Assembly: GCA_028692105.1 (NCBI GenBank)
Contig: JAQUYC010000005.1
Location: 1-64,000 of the forward strand
Length of the DNA stretch: 64,000 bases
Source of the DNA: Eubacteriales bacterium
GTDB lineage: Bacteria > Bacillota > Clostridia > Peptostreptococcales > Anaerovoracaceae
Direction: 5' to 3'
Shown here: one piece after another, positions 20,484 to 30,865 of the stretch
Layout: every line of letters starts with the position of its first letter
How positions within the stretch are numbered: the stretch's first letter is position 1
Program-made: the position numbers and the translations under genes
Notes under the pieces: model-generated
Seen by the model: the letters and a program-made list of their open reading frames with translations, nothing else
Told to the model about the DNA's origin: nothing
Databases searched by the model: none

Positions 20484-21878
20484 TTATAAGTTCCAGAGTT
20501 CTTCATCTGTTGGTACGTGGTTGTCCTTCATAAAGTATGCAATTCGAGAAATATTTATAAGGTGCTTGTAGTCCAGATTTTCCGATATGCTGTTGTTTCC
20601 CCAGGAGCCGCAACCCAGGGTGTTGGTAGGTGCAAGTCCGTTGAAGTAACTGCCGCCTGCACTCGTTGCACAGGTTTGGTTTATAACAAGTCTGCTGACA
20701 CAGAGCTCCTTGCCTGCATATTCTATATTCTCTGTATTATTGGAGTGAATCGACACACTGTGTCCCTTCCCTTCAAGTTCAAGATTTGCCCGGGCAATTT
20801 CAACTCCCTCTTCAAATGTTTTGTATTTATACGCAGCTAATACAGGACACATCTTTTCCTTCGCCAAAAGATCCGATGCTCCGCTGCCGCCCGATTCTGC
20901 TATTATAACCCTAATTCCTTCAGGGATTTTTATTCCGGCAAGAGCCGCTATGGTCTGAACTGATTGTCCGACGGCATGGCGGTTCATCACTCCGTCGATA
21001 AACATGACTGATATCAGCGCTTCTTTTTCTTCCGGTTTGGAGACTATATATGCACCGTTCTTTTTAAAGGCTTCCATTATTTCTTCGTATCTAAATTCAG
21101 GTAAAATGACAGATTGTTCGCCCGAACAAAGAATGCCGTTATCAAAGATCCTACCCGCAATAATCTGCGGAACTGCCGTTTCAATATCAGCATCTGTATC
21201 AACAATACACTGGACATTTCCTGCACCTACCCCAAGCGCCGGTTTTCCGCTCCTATAAGCAGCCTTCACCATACTCATTCCGCCGGTTGCGATAACAACA
21301 TCTGCGGAGGCGATCAGGTTCGTTGTGTTTTCCCTTGACTGTTGATCCAATATTTGAATCAGGTTCTTTGGTGCATTTATCTTGTCCAGTTCTGCATTTA
21401 TAATTTCTACAGTTTTTGTACTGCATCGGATTGATTTATGATGAGGCGTTATTATAATAGCATTTCCGCCTTTCAGTGCAAACATAGAATTGCTCATAGG
21501 TGTAACGATTGGATTGGTACATGGGGTTATAGCCGCTGCCACTCCAACCGGTTTTGCGATCTTCGTAATGCCTGTCACTTCATCTCTTTCGATAATTCCT
21601 TTAGATTTTTTACCTTTCAAGCTGTTCCATATCATTCGAGCTTTTGCTTTATTCTTCGCCGTTTTGTCAGCTGCAACGCCCATACCTGTTTCTTCCACTG
21701 CCATTTCTGCCAGGAATTCTGCATTGTCATCGACTGCTTTTGCGATGGTCATCACGATCTGATCGATTTGTTCCTGGGAAAACTTCTCGTACTCCTTCCG
21801 CGCCTTTTTTGCTCTTTCGATATATTCATCTATATATAACTTGCTGTCTATTTCTACAATATTATTTTTCAGTTCCAT
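20484..21878 (-). CDS. CoA-acylating aldehyde dehydrogenase (acetaldehyde / succinate-semialdehyde type)
   Basis: This NAD(P)-dependent enzyme (464 residues) interconverts an acyl-CoA and the aldehyde. The catalytic cysteine is in DNGILCSGEQSVI, and the cofactor-binding region includes ADVVIATGGMSMVKAAYRSGKPALGVGAGN. The single-domain length without an alcohol dehydrogenase module resembles EutE, PduP and the clostridial SucD group; the substrate cannot be fixed by eye. It follows fumC by 13 bases in an operon with malic enzyme and fumarase. The start has AAGGAGG upstream. Confidence 0.88.
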   Translation of the reverse strand: MELKNNIVEIDSKLYIDEYIERAKKARKEYEKFSQEQIDQIVMTIAKAVDDNAEFLAEMAVEETGMGVAADKTAKNKAKARMIWNSLKGKKSKGIIERDEVTGITKIAKPVGVAAAITPCTNPIVTPMSNSMFALKGGNAIIITPHHKSIRCSTKTVEIINAELDKINAPKNLIQILDQQSRENTTNLIASADVVIATGGMSMVKAAYRSGKPALGVGAGNVQCIVDTDADIETAVPQIIAGRIFDNGILCSGEQSVILPEFRYEEIMEAFKKNGAYIVSKPEEKEALISVMFIDGVMNRHAVGQSVQTIAALAGIKIPEGIRVIIAESGGSGASDLLAKEKMCPVLAAYKYKTFEEGVEIARANLELEGKGHSVSIHSNNTENIEYAGKELCVSRLVINQTCATSAGGSYFNGLAPTNTLGCGSWGNNSISENLDYKHLINISRIAYFMKDNHVPTDEELWNL

Positions 21879-21891
21879 ATATTGTCCTCCT

Positions 21892-23277
21892 TCAGACCAT
21901 TTTAGACGGGTCTACGAGTCTGTCAAATTCGTCTTCCGTAAGAATCCCAAGAGATACTGCGGCTTGTTTTAAAGTCAGTTCTTCAACATATGCGGTCCTT
22001 GCTATCAAAGCTGCTTTTTCATATCCGATGTGGGGATTCAGTGCCGTTACCAGCATCAGCGATGATTTCAGGTTCTTATTAATTTTTTCTTCGTTTGCCA
22101 CGATGCCTGATGCACAATTTTTTTCAAATGATATTATCGCATCCGATAACAGGCGGATGGATTGAAGCATATTGTAAATCAAAACAGGCATATATACATT
22201 GAGCTGAAAGTTTCCCTGAGAGGCTGCGAAGCCTACAGCCGTGTCATTGCCCATTACCTGGCAGCATACCATTGTCATCGCCTCACATTGTGTCGGATTT
22301 ACTTTTCCCGGCATGATTGAACTTCCCGGTTCATTCTCGGGTATGGACAATTCACCGATACCGCATCTTGGACCGCTTGCCAGCCAGCGTATGTCATTTG
22401 CGATTTTCATCAGGTTTGCTGCCAACGCTTTTAAAGCCCCATGCGTATGCACCAAAGCATCCTTGCTGGTCAAAGCATGAAATTTATTAGGCGCCGTTAC
22501 AAATTCTATCCCGGTAAGATCAGAAATCTTGTAGGCGACGCGTTTCCCAAATTCGGGATGGGTATTCAGCCCCGTTCCCACAGCAGTCCCTCCGAGAGCA
22601 ATTTCTTTTATATAAGTCAGGCTATCTTGAATCATGCTTTCCGTTTGCTCCAGCATAACGACCCAGCCGCTTATTTCCTGCCCCAATGTGAGAGGTGTTG
22701 CATCCTGAAGATGTGTTCTTCCGATTTTGATAAGATCCATATATCTCTTGCTCAGCAGCCGGAATGTCCCTTTTAGTTGAGACAACGCAGGGTAAAGCTG
22801 CCTTTCAATCTCTACAGCGACGGCAATATGCATGGCTGTTGGGAAGGTATCGTTAGAGCTCTGGGCTTTATTCACATGATCATTCGGATGAATCAGCTTT
22901 TCTCTCAGAAGTGCATTCCCACGGTTCGCGATAACCTCATTCACATTCATATTCGTTTGAGTCCCGCTGCCTGTCTGCCATACGCCCAAGGGAAAATGGC
23001 TATCCAGTCTTCCTTCTGAAATTTCATCGCAGACTGCTATAATAGTTTCTGCAATTCTGATATCCAATATACCTAATTCACCATTCACCTGCGCTGCTGC
23101 TTTTTTAAGTATGGCAAATGAACGAATGATTTCCGCCGGCATTTTCTCTTGACCGATCCTGAAATTTTCGAGGCTTCGCTGCGTCTGTGCGCCCCAAAGA
23201 ACGTCTTCATCTACCGAGATATCACCCATTGAATCATGTTCGATCCGATATTTCTTATCTTTTTTGTCGGTGTCCAT
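21892..23277 (-). CDS. fumC: Fumarate hydratase, class II
   Basis: This is an oxygen-stable fumarase (461 residues) interconverting fumarate and malate. The fumarase/aspartase signature [17 protein letters not shown] is present, as are [16 protein letters not shown] and [16 protein letters not shown]. The N-terminal [26 protein letters not shown] is typical of class II fumarase rather than aspartase. It lies between malic enzyme and the aldehyde dehydrogenase, all closely spaced. Confidence 0.94.
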   Translation of the reverse strand: MDTDKKDKKYRIEHDSMGDISVDEDVLWGAQTQRSLENFRIGQEKMPAEIIRSFAILKKAAAQVNGELGILDIRIAETIIAVCDEISEGRLDSHFPLGVWQTGSGTQTNMNVNEVIANRGNALLREKLIHPNDHVNKAQSSNDTFPTAMHIAVAVEIERQLYPALSQLKGTFRLLSKRYMDLIKIGRTHLQDATPLTLGQEISGWVVMLEQTESMIQDSLTYIKEIALGGTAVGTGLNTHPEFGKRVAYKISDLTGIEFVTAPNKFHALTSKDALVHTHGALKALAANLMKIANDIRWLASGPRCGIGELSIPENEPGSSIMPGKVNPTQCEAMTMVCCQVMGNDTAVGFAASQGNFQLNVYMPVLIYNMLQSIRLLSDAIISFEKNCASGIVANEEKINKNLKSSLMLVTALNPHIGYEKAALIARTAYVEELTLKQAAVSLGILTEDEFDRLVDPSKMV

Positions 23278-23289
23278 TGTTATCCCTTC

Positions 23290-24450
23290 TCACTCTCTGT
23301 TCAGCCAGGCTTCTGCTGTAGCTTTTGCTACCGCATCAACCACACCGGGGCGAAAAACATTAGGTATAATATGATCCTCGCATAGTTCGTTATCCGGTAT
23401 CATCTCTGCTATTGCATAGGCTGCCGCCACTTTCATCTTTTCTGTAATCTTAGCGGCTCTTACTGCCAATGCCCCTTTAAATATTCCGGGGAAAGCCAGC
23501 ACGTTGTTGATCTGATTCGGCAAGTCAGAACGCCCGGTTCCGACAATCCTGGCACCGGCCTTCTTTGCCGTTTCCGGCATTATTTCGGGCTCCGGGTTCG
23601 CCATGGCAAAAATAATCGGGTTCACCGCCATTGTCTTTACCATCTCAGCTGTAAGTGTCTTCGGAGCAGAGACACCGATAAATATGTCACGCCCGCGTAC
23701 CGCATCTTCCAAAGTGCCCGTAACTCCCTCTTTATTCGTAAGTTCTGCAAGCTCCTGCTCGCTCGGGCTCATATCTTTATTTGATTTCGATATAATTCCT
23801 TTTATATCGCAGATAACTATATCCTCTACACCTAATGCCGCAAGCATTTTAACAATAGCTGTACCTGCAGAACCCGCCCCGTTCACAACTATTTTCACTT
23901 CTTTGAACTGTTTCCCTAAAAGCTTCAGTGAGTTGATTACAGCGGCTGATACAACCACAGCTGTTCCATGCTGATCATCATGGAAAACCGGAATGTCTAC
24001 AAGTTCCTGCAGTCTCCGCTCTATTTCAAAGCAGCGCGGTGCTGAGATATCTTCCAGATTTATTCCTCCAAGGGTGGGGGCAATATTTTTCGCAATCAGT
24101 ATTATCTCCTCAGTGTCCTGAGTCTCCAGGCATATTGGAAAGGCGTCGATATCCGCAAAGGCTTTAAAAAGCAAAGCCTTACCCTCCATTACCGGAATAG
24201 CCGCTTTAGCTCCGATATTTCCAAGGCCAAGCACTGCTGACCCGTCACTGATTATCGCGACGGTATTTCCCTTAGATGTATATTTATATATTAGGTCAGG
24301 ATCCCTGTTTATCTCTCTGCATGGTTCCGCAACCCCCGGGGTATATGCTATGCTCAGGTCATCTCTGGTCAAAAGAGGAACCTTGCTCACGACCGTAAGC
24401 TTGCCTCTGTTCATTTCGTGGAGCTTTAGTGACTCTTTGTAATAATCCAT
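23290..24450 (-). CDS. Malic enzyme (NAD-dependent, short bacterial form)
   Basis: It interconverts malate with pyruvate and CO2. At 386 residues it is the compact bacterial form without the PTA domain. Key segments are [13 protein letters not shown], the malate/metal region [17 protein letters not shown], the NAD site [16 protein letters not shown], and [13 protein letters not shown]. The ATG at 24450 is chosen over 24462 because GGGAGG precedes it. With fumC downstream it links pyruvate, malate and fumarate; direction of flux is an inference. Confidence 0.93.
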   Translation of the reverse strand: MDYYKESLKLHEMNRGKLTVVSKVPLLTRDDLSIAYTPGVAEPCREINRDPDLIYKYTSKGNTVAIISDGSAVLGLGNIGAKAAIPVMEGKALLFKAFADIDAFPICLETQDTEEIILIAKNIAPTLGGINLEDISAPRCFEIERRLQELVDIPVFHDDQHGTAVVVSAAVINSLKLLGKQFKEVKIVVNGAGSAGTAIVKMLAALGVEDIVICDIKGIISKSNKDMSPSEQELAELTNKEGVTGTLEDAVRGRDIFIGVSAPKTLTAEMVKTMAVNPIIFAMANPEPEIMPETAKKAGARIVGTGRSDLPNQINNVLAFPGIFKGALAVRAAKITEKMKVAAAYAIAEMIPDNELCEDHIIPNVFRPGVVDAVAKATAEAWLNRE

Positions 24451-24520
24451 ACTTCCTCCCATAACCGGTTTTCTTTAATATAAAAGTCTAACTATATAAT
24501 TGCTAATAATAAATGCTACA

Positions 24521-24544
24521 AGTGCCGCATTAATGAGCGGCACT
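24521..24544. terminator. Hairpin between glnS and the malic enzyme operon
   Basis: AGTGCCGC (24521-24528) pairs perfectly with GCGGCACT (24537-24544). It follows glnS on the minus strand; the T-tract is weak on that strand and better on the plus strand. Confidence 0.45.
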
Positions 24545-24611
24545 TTCTTTGCTTGAGCTATCCATCAGTTTATTTTATAATTGACGGGCGTAGTTGTATA
24601 TGATTGAATTA

Positions 24612-26276
24612 TTATTTCTTCCATGAACTCTTTAAATCCACGATCTGGTTGAAAACCTTCTCCTTTTCATCTGTGAGATATTCGTCCGCTATATAATAGC
24701 CATGCCGGAAAAACTGATACCTTTCTCCTGCCTTAGCATCACTTAATGCAGGTTCCGCATATGCTTCAATGATTTGCATGGAGTCAGGATTCAGAATGCT
24801 TTCTCCCTTTTCATCCTCAATCATAAGATACCCAAAAGTTCTGATTTTTATTTTTACGGCCGACTTTACATCGACCCAATGTATAGTTCCCTTAACTTTT
24901 CTTTCGTTGAAACCGCTCCCGCTTTTTGTGGCAGGGTCATAGGTACATCTCAGTTCAATCACATTGCCTTCCGCATCCTTGACAACTTCACTGCATGTGA
25001 TAAAATAAGCTCCCTTAAAACGAACTTCATTTCCCGGGAATAAACGAAAGTACTTCTTTTCGGGAATTTCCATAAAGTCATCCCTATCAACATAAAGCTC
25101 ACGTGAAAAGCTGACCTTGCGGGTTCCTTTTGTTTCGTCTTCTTTACTGTTTTCTATATCCGCTTCCTCACTCTGATCTTCCGGATAGTTCGTGATCACT
25201 ACTTTAAGCGGATTCATGACAACCATACGAGTCTCAACCTTGTCTTTGAGATCCTCCCTGATACAATGCTCCAACAGGGCAATATCTACCAGGCTGTTTG
25301 CCTTGGATACTCCGATTCTTTCACAAAAATCCCGTATGGCTTCAGGTGTGCAGCCTCTTCTGCGCAATCCTGCAATGGTAGGCATTCTTGGGTCATCCCA
25401 GCCCTCCACATTTTTATTATCGACAAGGGCTTTCAGATATCGTTTGCTCATAACTGTATTTGTCAGGTTTAATCGGGCAAATTCGATCTGCTGCGGAGGC
25501 TGCTCCCATTCCAGTTCTCGAAGCACCCAGTCGTAAAGCGGTCTGTGGTCCTCAAATTCAAGAGTACAGATGGAATGAGTAATGCCCTCGATTGCGTCCT
25601 CGATTGGATGAGCATAATCATACATGGGATAGATGCACCATTGATTTCCTGTATTGTGGTGTTCGGCATGCGCAATCCTATAGATTACCGGGTCCCTCAT
25701 ATTGATATTCGGGGAAGACATATTTATCTTTGCGCGAAGCACCTTTTCACCATCTTGATAAATCCCCTTCCGCATTTTATCAAAGAGCTCAATGCTTTCC
25801 TCGATGCTCCTGTTCCGGTACGGGCTTTCTCTTCCCGGTTCTGTCAGTGTGCCTCTGTATTGTTTGATTTCATCGGCTGACAAATCACATACATAAGCCT
25901 TTCCCTTCTTAATAAGAGTTACTGCACATTCATACATTTTATTAAAATAATCGGATGCAAATAATAGCTTCTCCCATTGGAAGCCCAGCCATTTTACGTC
26001 AGCCTTTATTGACTCGACATATTCTGTATCTTCTTTCACCGGATTGGTGTCGTCAAAACGCAGATTGCATTTTCCGTTATATTTCTGTGCGGTGGTAAAA
26101 TTAAGGCAGATGGATTTTGCATGTCCGATATGGAGGTATCCGTTTGGTTCCGGAGGAAACCTTGTGTAGACCCGCCCGCCATATGTCTGGTTTTCCAAGT
26201 CCTTATCTATAATGTTATGAATGAAATTTGATGATATCTGTTCACTGGCACCTTCTGCTTTTTCAATCTCAGCCAT
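24612..26276 (-). CDS. glnS: Glutaminyl-tRNA synthetase
   Basis: This class I synthetase charges tRNA-Gln (554 residues, close to the E. coli enzyme). The HIGH motif is in [15 protein letters not shown] and the KMSKS counterpart is [21 protein letters not shown] and the C-terminal beta-barrel region with [18 protein letters not shown] are typical of GlnRS rather than GluRS. Many clostridia instead make Gln-tRNA by GatCAB transamidation; GlnRS here suggests the direct route. A GGAGG site precedes the ATG. It is divergent from the Lrp-family gene. Confidence 0.95.
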   Translation of the reverse strand: MAEIEKAEGASEQISSNFIHNIIDKDLENQTYGGRVYTRFPPEPNGYLHIGHAKSICLNFTTAQKYNGKCNLRFDDTNPVKEDTEYVESIKADVKWLGFQWEKLLFASDYFNKMYECAVTLIKKGKAYVCDLSADEIKQYRGTLTEPGRESPYRNRSIEESIELFDKMRKGIYQDGEKVLRAKINMSSPNINMRDPVIYRIAHAEHHNTGNQWCIYPMYDYAHPIEDAIEGITHSICTLEFEDHRPLYDWVLRELEWEQPPQQIEFARLNLTNTVMSKRYLKALVDNKNVEGWDDPRMPTIAGLRRRGCTPEAIRDFCERIGVSKANSLVDIALLEHCIREDLKDKVETRMVVMNPLKVVITNYPEDQSEEADIENSKEDETKGTRKVSFSRELYVDRDDFMEIPEKKYFRLFPGNEVRFKGAYFITCSEVVKDAEGNVIELRCTYDPATKSGSGFNERKVKGTIHWVDVKSAVKIKIRTFGYLMIEDEKGESILNPDSMQIIEAYAEPALSDAKAGERYQFFRHGYYIADEYLTDEKEKVFNQIVDLKSSWKK

Positions 26277-26409
26277 TTGATATTCCTCCTTGTGAATTTA
26301 TCGTTTTTATTATAACATTGAATCTATCTATGTGCAAAAATTTATTAGGTTATTGATATTTCAGCTATAAATTGCTAAGATATGTAAATATAATGAGGCG
26401 GTGATATAT

Positions 26410-26868
26410 TTGGACACTATAGATTCTAAAATTTTAGAAGTTTTACAGGAAAATTCAAGGGTATCCATTTCTGATTTGAGTAAGCACGTTAACTTATCTT
26501 TATCAGCTGTCAGTGAACGGCTTAAGAAACTGGGGGCTTCAAATGTAATAGAGAAATTTACCGTCATTCTGGATCCCGTAGCATTTGGCCAGAGCTTATC
26601 CGTCTTAATGAATATAAGTCTTGAGAATCCCAGGGATACCGAGGAGTTTTTCAATATTATCGACAAGGAACGCGAAGTTCTGGAATGTCATTATGTGACG
26701 GGCGAATATGATTATATATTACGTATAACAACGAAAAACACCGCCACACTTGAATCATTGATGAATAGGATAAAAGCCATCCCGGAAATCAAGAGAACTC
26801 AAACCAATGTTATTTTATCTACTCTAAAACAGCGATACAGCGTATCTCCTCATATACCGGAAAAGTGA
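26410..26868 (+). CDS. Lrp/AsnC-family transcriptional regulator
   Basis: This DNA-binding protein (152 residues) has an N-terminal winged helix (DSKILEVLQENSRVSISDLSKHVNLSLSAVSERLKKL) and a C-terminal RAM ligand-binding domain (ECHYVTGEYDYILRI). Such proteins usually sense amino acids. The open frame starts at a GTG (26401) that lies inside the Shine-Dalgarno AGGCGGTGAT; the TTG at 26410 gives the family-typical N-terminus DTIDSKIL and is preferred. It lies between the divergent glnS and the convergent thiolase; its target is unknown. Confidence 0.9.
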   Translation: MDTIDSKILEVLQENSRVSISDLSKHVNLSLSAVSERLKKLGASNVIEKFTVILDPVAFGQSLSVLMNISLENPRDTEEFFNIIDKEREVLECHYVTGEYDYILRITTKNTATLESLMNRIKAIPEIKRTQTNVILSTLKQRYSVSPHIPEK

Positions 26869-26874
26869 AAACTT

Positions 26875-26909
26875 AAGGGTGTATCTTAAACGAGTTAAGA
26901 TACACCCTT
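26875..26909. terminator. Bidirectional terminator between lrp-like gene and thiolase
   Basis: A perfect 15-bp stem (26875-26889 with 26895-26909) closes an ACGAG loop and is followed by ATTTATA on the plus strand. It serves the two convergent genes. Confidence 0.75.
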
Positions 26910-26968
26910 ATTTATACATGATATGTTGTTATGTGTTGTTCTTAGTCTTGCCCCGTATGTTGGTTTTA

Positions 26969-28147
26969 TTATCTCTCTACCACAAGCGCAGATCCCTGAC
27001 CGCCGCCGATACAGAGTGTTGCAAGTCCATATTTTGAATCTCTCTTAGCCATTTCATGGATCAGAGTAATCAGTATTCTTGCTCCGGATGCTCCGATTGG
27101 ATGTCCAAGTGCAATCGCTCCGCCGTTTACGTTAAGTTTTGTATCATCAATTCCCAGTTCTTTGCCTACTGCTAATGCCTGAGCAGCAAAAGCTTCATTT
27201 GCTTCGATAAGGTCCATATCATTAATTGTCAAGCCGGCTTTTTCCAAAGCTTTTTTTGAAGAAGGAACAGGACCTACGCCCATGATTGAGGGATCAACTC
27301 CTGCAGAAGCATATGACTTAATCTTGCATAAGTACTTCAATCCGAGTGAATCTGCTTTTTCTTTTGACATTACGATGAGAGCGGCTCCACTGTCATTGAT
27401 ACCTGATGCATTAGCAGCAGTAACGACTCCATCCTTTTTGAATGCAGGCTTCAATTTTCCTATACCTTCAGCGGTTGTCCCAAATTTAGGGAATTCATCA
27501 GTATCGAATACGATAGGATCTCCTTTTCTCTGTGGGATTTCTACCGGAGCAATTTCTTCTTTGAATTTACCTGCTTTGACAGCCGCTTCCGCTTTATTCT
27601 GAGACCATGCTGAAAACTTGTCAAGATCTTCTCTTGTCAAACCCCATTGCTCTGCAACATTTTCAGCTGTGATACCCATATGATAATTATTAAAAGCATC
27701 CCAAAGTCCATCTTTGATCATCATGTCAACCATCTTTGTGTCGCCCATTCTGGCGCCCCATCTTGCAGCTGGTACAGCATAAGCCGCCTGGCTCATGCTT
27801 TCTGCTCCTCCTGCAAGTACGCAGTCTGCATCTCCTGCTCTAATAATCTGAGCGGCAAGAGCAACACTTCTAAGTCCAGAACCGCAAACCTTGTTTAATG
27901 TCATAGCTGGTACTTCCTTTGGAATTCCTGCCGCCATAGAAATCTGTCTTGCTACATTCTGTCCAAGTCCTCCCTGGAGAACACTTCCAAGAACAACTTC
28001 ATCAATCATTGCAGGGTCTATTCCTGCTCTTTTAATAGCTTCCTTCGCTGCAACAGCACCAAGTGTTACGGCATTAACATCCTTTAGTGATCCGCCAAAG
28101 CTTCCGATTGGAGTTCTGGCTGCACTGACAATTACTACTTCTCTCAT
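26969..28147 (-). CDS. thlA: Acetyl-CoA acetyltransferase (thiolase)
   Basis: It condenses two acetyl-CoA to acetoacetyl-CoA, the entry to butyrate-type fermentation, or runs in reverse. Length is 392 residues. The acylated cysteine is C88 ([11 protein letters not shown]), and the second site has [25 protein letters not shown] and the terminal CIGGGQG. The ATG at 28147 has GGAGG 6 bases upstream; the open frame extends seven codons further without a ribosome site. The 250-base upstream gap is AT-rich and probably carries its own promoter. Confidence 0.95.
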   Translation of the reverse strand: MREVVIVSAARTPIGSFGGSLKDVNAVTLGAVAAKEAIKRAGIDPAMIDEVVLGSVLQGGLGQNVARQISMAAGIPKEVPAMTLNKVCGSGLRSVALAAQIIRAGDADCVLAGGAESMSQAAYAVPAARWGARMGDTKMVDMMIKDGLWDAFNNYHMGITAENVAEQWGLTREDLDKFSAWSQNKAEAAVKAGKFKEEIAPVEIPQRKGDPIVFDTDEFPKFGTTAEGIGKLKPAFKKDGVVTAANASGINDSGAALIVMSKEKADSLGLKYLCKIKSYASAGVDPSIMGVGPVPSSKKALEKAGLTINDMDLIEANEAFAAQALAVGKELGIDDTKLNVNGGAIALGHPIGASGARILITLIHEMAKRDSKYGLATLCIGGGQGSALVVER

Positions 28148-28397
28148 TGTAATCCTCCTATAGATCAATTCTTCTATTTAACATATAGGCATGAAAATCT
28201 CAAATCTTAATTTGTGAATTTTCAAGTCTAACCAATAAAATAAAACCTTACTGCATAAAAAACACACGCAATATAATCATACCATGATTCCGGTAAAAAA
28301 CAAGAGTTACGCAAAAAGTCGAAAAATTCAAATTTGGTAATCTATTACATCTCAAAAGTCCTTCAGGTGAAGTCTCTTTTTAACCATGTTTTTGGCT
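28148..28397 (-). other. Intergenic region upstream of the thiolase gene
   Basis: This is AT-rich with no gene. On the minus strand a TTTACC and TATATT pair 16 bases apart (around 28270-28300) is a possible thiolase promoter. Nothing else is recognisable. Confidence 0.35.
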
Positions 28398-29336
28398 TTA
28401 CAGATCTTCCTTAAATATTGCAATATGGCACTCTACCAGCTTGCATGGCTTATATGACAGCTTTGCCTTTCGTAATCCGGGAATCCCCATATCCTCTTCT
28501 CTGTTTATGTATTTTATATGGGGTGCGACATGTTTGCTGAATTCATTGTTGATCAGCGGATAGAGTCCCCGATAGCTTATATTGGCTTTTTCAACGTGAA
28601 CTGTTACTGTGTTCCTGTTCAATTGTCCCCCGATACTCAATGCTTCAATCTTACCGTCGATAATGACGGCCGCAGCCATATATCCCACTGTTTCGATATT
28701 GTTTAAAACATCAACCATTGCAAGCTCTTCCATCTTCAGAAGTGCCATCTCGTGATCAGGTAAGTTTTTTCTTTCATTGAATTCCCGGATGAACTGCATC
28801 GCTTTTTCCGCCATTGCTGAAGTTAAATCCACATATTCATACCGGTAGTTATTTAAAAAGTAATTTAAGTGGTTCTTTTTGCTGTGATACTCCCTGCCCT
28901 TAAGCTCTATTAAATCCCGCTTTCTATATAAGTAATCGTAGTTCGGCCGATCATCAAAAAACTTCAGTTCGCCGGGTAATGCATTTTCGAGAATGTCCAT
29001 CATTCGGAAAGGCATCAGCCTGATGCTGAACTTGTATCCTTTTGATTCAAAAATTTGCTTTGCCTCTTTGATCGTATCCCTTAATGATTCCGAATCATAG
29101 GTGCCGGTTTTAGTGAGGGGCGGAAACAAGAAAGGCTCTTTTTTTTCTGTTTCAAGATGGCTGAGTCCTGCAATGCAAAGATAGTCTCCTATGATCTGCC
29201 AACTGAAGTAATTGATATTTTTCCACATATAAAGTGACGTAAAGGATAGTCCTGAGGTACAGTAATCAAACCCGCCAAGATATTCCTCAAGTATAGGCCT
29301 TTCTTCTATTGTGATACGATTTTCAAGCATGAACAT
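28398..29336 (-). CDS. DUF2156-type protein, GNAT-like fold
   Basis: This is a soluble 312-residue protein resembling the DUF2156 group, which shares a double GNAT-like fold with the C-terminal domain of phosphatidylglycerol lysyltransferase. Visible cues are the N-terminal FDYCTSGLSFTSLYMWK, the central YHSKKNHLNYFLNNYRYEY segment, and the C-terminal YRGLYPLINNEF plus IKYINREEDMGIPGLRKAKLSYKP. There is no transmembrane part, so it is not a full MprF. Its substrate is unknown. It lies 19 bases downstream of the isochorismatase-like gene and probably shares its transcript. Confidence 0.8.
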   Translation of the reverse strand: MFMLENRITIEERPILEEYLGGFDYCTSGLSFTSLYMWKNINYFSWQIIGDYLCIAGLSHLETEKKEPFLFPPLTKTGTYDSESLRDTIKEAKQIFESKGYKFSIRLMPFRMMDILENALPGELKFFDDRPNYDYLYRKRDLIELKGREYHSKKNHLNYFLNNYRYEYVDLTSAMAEKAMQFIREFNERKNLPDHEMALLKMEELAMVDVLNNIETVGYMAAAVIIDGKIEALSIGGQLNRNTVTVHVEKANISYRGLYPLINNEFSKHVAPHIKYINREEDMGIPGLRKAKLSYKPCKLVECHIAIFKEDL

Positions 29337-29355
29337 ATTCGATTGCCTTTCTATC

Positions 29356-29943
29356 TCATTTCACTAACGCTGAAATCTGCTTGAACCCCGATTCCTTCGA
29401 ACCTATTAACAGTTCAAACAGAATAGATTCAAATGTTGTGCCGACAGCCCCGGCATCACCCATTCTGCGTTGTGAATATTTTTTGTCCTCGTTGTTTCTT
29501 GAAGATATACAGTCATTGGCGACAAAAACCGTATACCCATTATCCAGTAGATCTATTACAGTTTGCTGTACACAAACATGAGCCTCGACCCCTGCAATGA
29601 TCACGGTTTTTCTTCCCAGTTTTTTTAATGCCTGCACGAACTCAGGTTCAGCCATGGAGCTGAAGCTTGTCTTTTCGATGATTTGAAATGCTTCCGATTC
29701 AGCCGTCTCTTCAAGGGGTTCGTTTAAAGCCGCAAGAATATCTGCAACAGTTGGACCTAATCCCTTTGTATACTGTTGTGTTATAATGACAGGCACTCCT
29801 AAAATCCTGCACCCTTTTATAAGCTTGGCCGCTGCTGCCTCTACTCCCTCTTTATTTTTCATTGCCGGCATGAGCTTCTCCTGAAAATCAATCGCTACCA
29901 GTACTGTATCCTCTTTTTTTAATCTTTGTACTTTATTCCCCAT
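29356..29943 (-). CDS. Isochorismatase-family hydrolase
   Basis: This cysteine hydrolase (195 residues) belongs to the isochorismatase/nicotinamidase superfamily. The catalytic triad can be placed as Asp in LVAIDFQEKLMPAM, Lys in IIEKTSFSS and Cys in IAGVEAHVCVQQT. The exact amide or ester substrate cannot be read. It overlaps the end of surE by 25 bases. Confidence 0.88.
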   Translation of the reverse strand: MGNKVQRLKKEDTVLVAIDFQEKLMPAMKNKEGVEAAAAKLIKGCRILGVPVIITQQYTKGLGPTVADILAALNEPLEETAESEAFQIIEKTSFSSMAEPEFVQALKKLGRKTVIIAGVEAHVCVQQTVIDLLDNGYTVFVANDCISSRNNEDKKYSQRRMGDAGAVGTTFESILFELLIGSKESGFKQISALVK

Positions 29944-30689
29944 GACTTTACCTCCTCAATTAATTTATAGCTCGTGAGATCATAATGCAGCGGAGTTATG
30001 CTGGCATAGCCGTCCTGCATTGCAATGACGTCAATATCTCCGGGTAAATCTTCATAAACGACCGGTATCCCTGAATACCAGTATTCCATTTCACCATTTT
30101 CTCCATTTTTCGGTTCAAACCATTCTTCATATTCTCTCGCTCCGAGGCGGGTTACTTTCATTCCCTTAATTTCTGAAACCGGAAGATTCGGTACATTAAT
30201 ATTTAAAACAGTATTGGAATTAATTCTCCCTGTCGCTGCCTTTACTGTTCTGACAGCAAGATCACAAGCTGCCTCAAATGTGAGCGGGAAATGATCATTA
30301 ACTGAAACGGCAATCGCAGGAAGTCCGCAGATACACCCTTCGATTGCAGCGGAAACCGTTCCCGAATAAAGAGTATCTGTTCCCAGATTTCCTCCATGGT
30401 TAATTCCTGAACATACCATATGGATTTTTACACCCTGTTCCGTAAGCATTTTTAAACCCAGCTTAACACAATCCGCAGGTGTCCCTGTAAACTCCCAGGC
30501 TTTTTTTGCATTTGGGAATTCAACTTCACGCATAACAATCGGTTTTCCTATGGTTATTCCGTGTCCGCAGGCACTGCGCTGCATATGCGGTGCGCACACA
30601 TAGATGTTGGCGACCTGCGACAGGGCGCGCGTTAATTCTTTAATGCCCTTTGCATTGATCCCATCATCGTTAGCTACTAATATATTCAT
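29919..30689 (-). CDS. surE: 5'/3'-nucleotidase SurE
   Basis: This metal-dependent nucleoside monophosphatase (256 residues) has the acidic metal motif MNILVANDDGINAKGI at the N-terminus, SACGHGIT, and the active-site loop SGINHGGNLGTDTLYSGTVSAAIEG. Length is normal. It is the first gene of a likely surE / isochorismatase / DUF2156 transcript on the minus strand. Confidence 0.94.
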   Translation of the reverse strand: MNILVANDDGINAKGIKELTRALSQVANIYVCAPHMQRSACGHGITIGKPIVMREVEFPNAKKAWEFTGTPADCVKLGLKMLTEQGVKIHMVCSGINHGGNLGTDTLYSGTVSAAIEGCICGLPAIAVSVNDHFPLTFEAACDLAVRTVKAATGRINSNTVLNINVPNLPVSEIKGMKVTRLGAREYEEWFEPKNGENGEMEYWYSGIPVVYEDLPGDIDVIAMQDGYASITPLHYDLTSYKLIEEVKSWGIKYKD

Positions 30690-30802
30690 TATAGACCTCC
30701 ATTTTCATATCCCTAAATATCTATTATACCACCAGTTTTCCATTTTTAAAACAAAACACCCTTATTGCCCACGCTGCCGCGATTCTCAGTCGTTATTAGT
30801 TC

Positions 30803-30831
30803 TTGTAAATATTTGTTTTTTTGGTTACAAT
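30803..30831 (+). promoter_or_regulatory. Promoter of the DUF1538/PII-like operon
   Basis: TTGTAA (30803-30808) and TACAAT (30826-30831) are 17 bases apart, about 35 bases before the TTG start of the first gene. Confidence 0.55.
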
Positions 30832-30865
30832 AAATTATAAATCGATAACAAAAAGGGGGGATCAA

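Noticed and set aside
21644..22165. 173-codon open frame opposite the aldehyde dehydrogenase and fumC
   Set aside because: It crosses two real genes antisense, has no plausible start signal and low-complexity composition.
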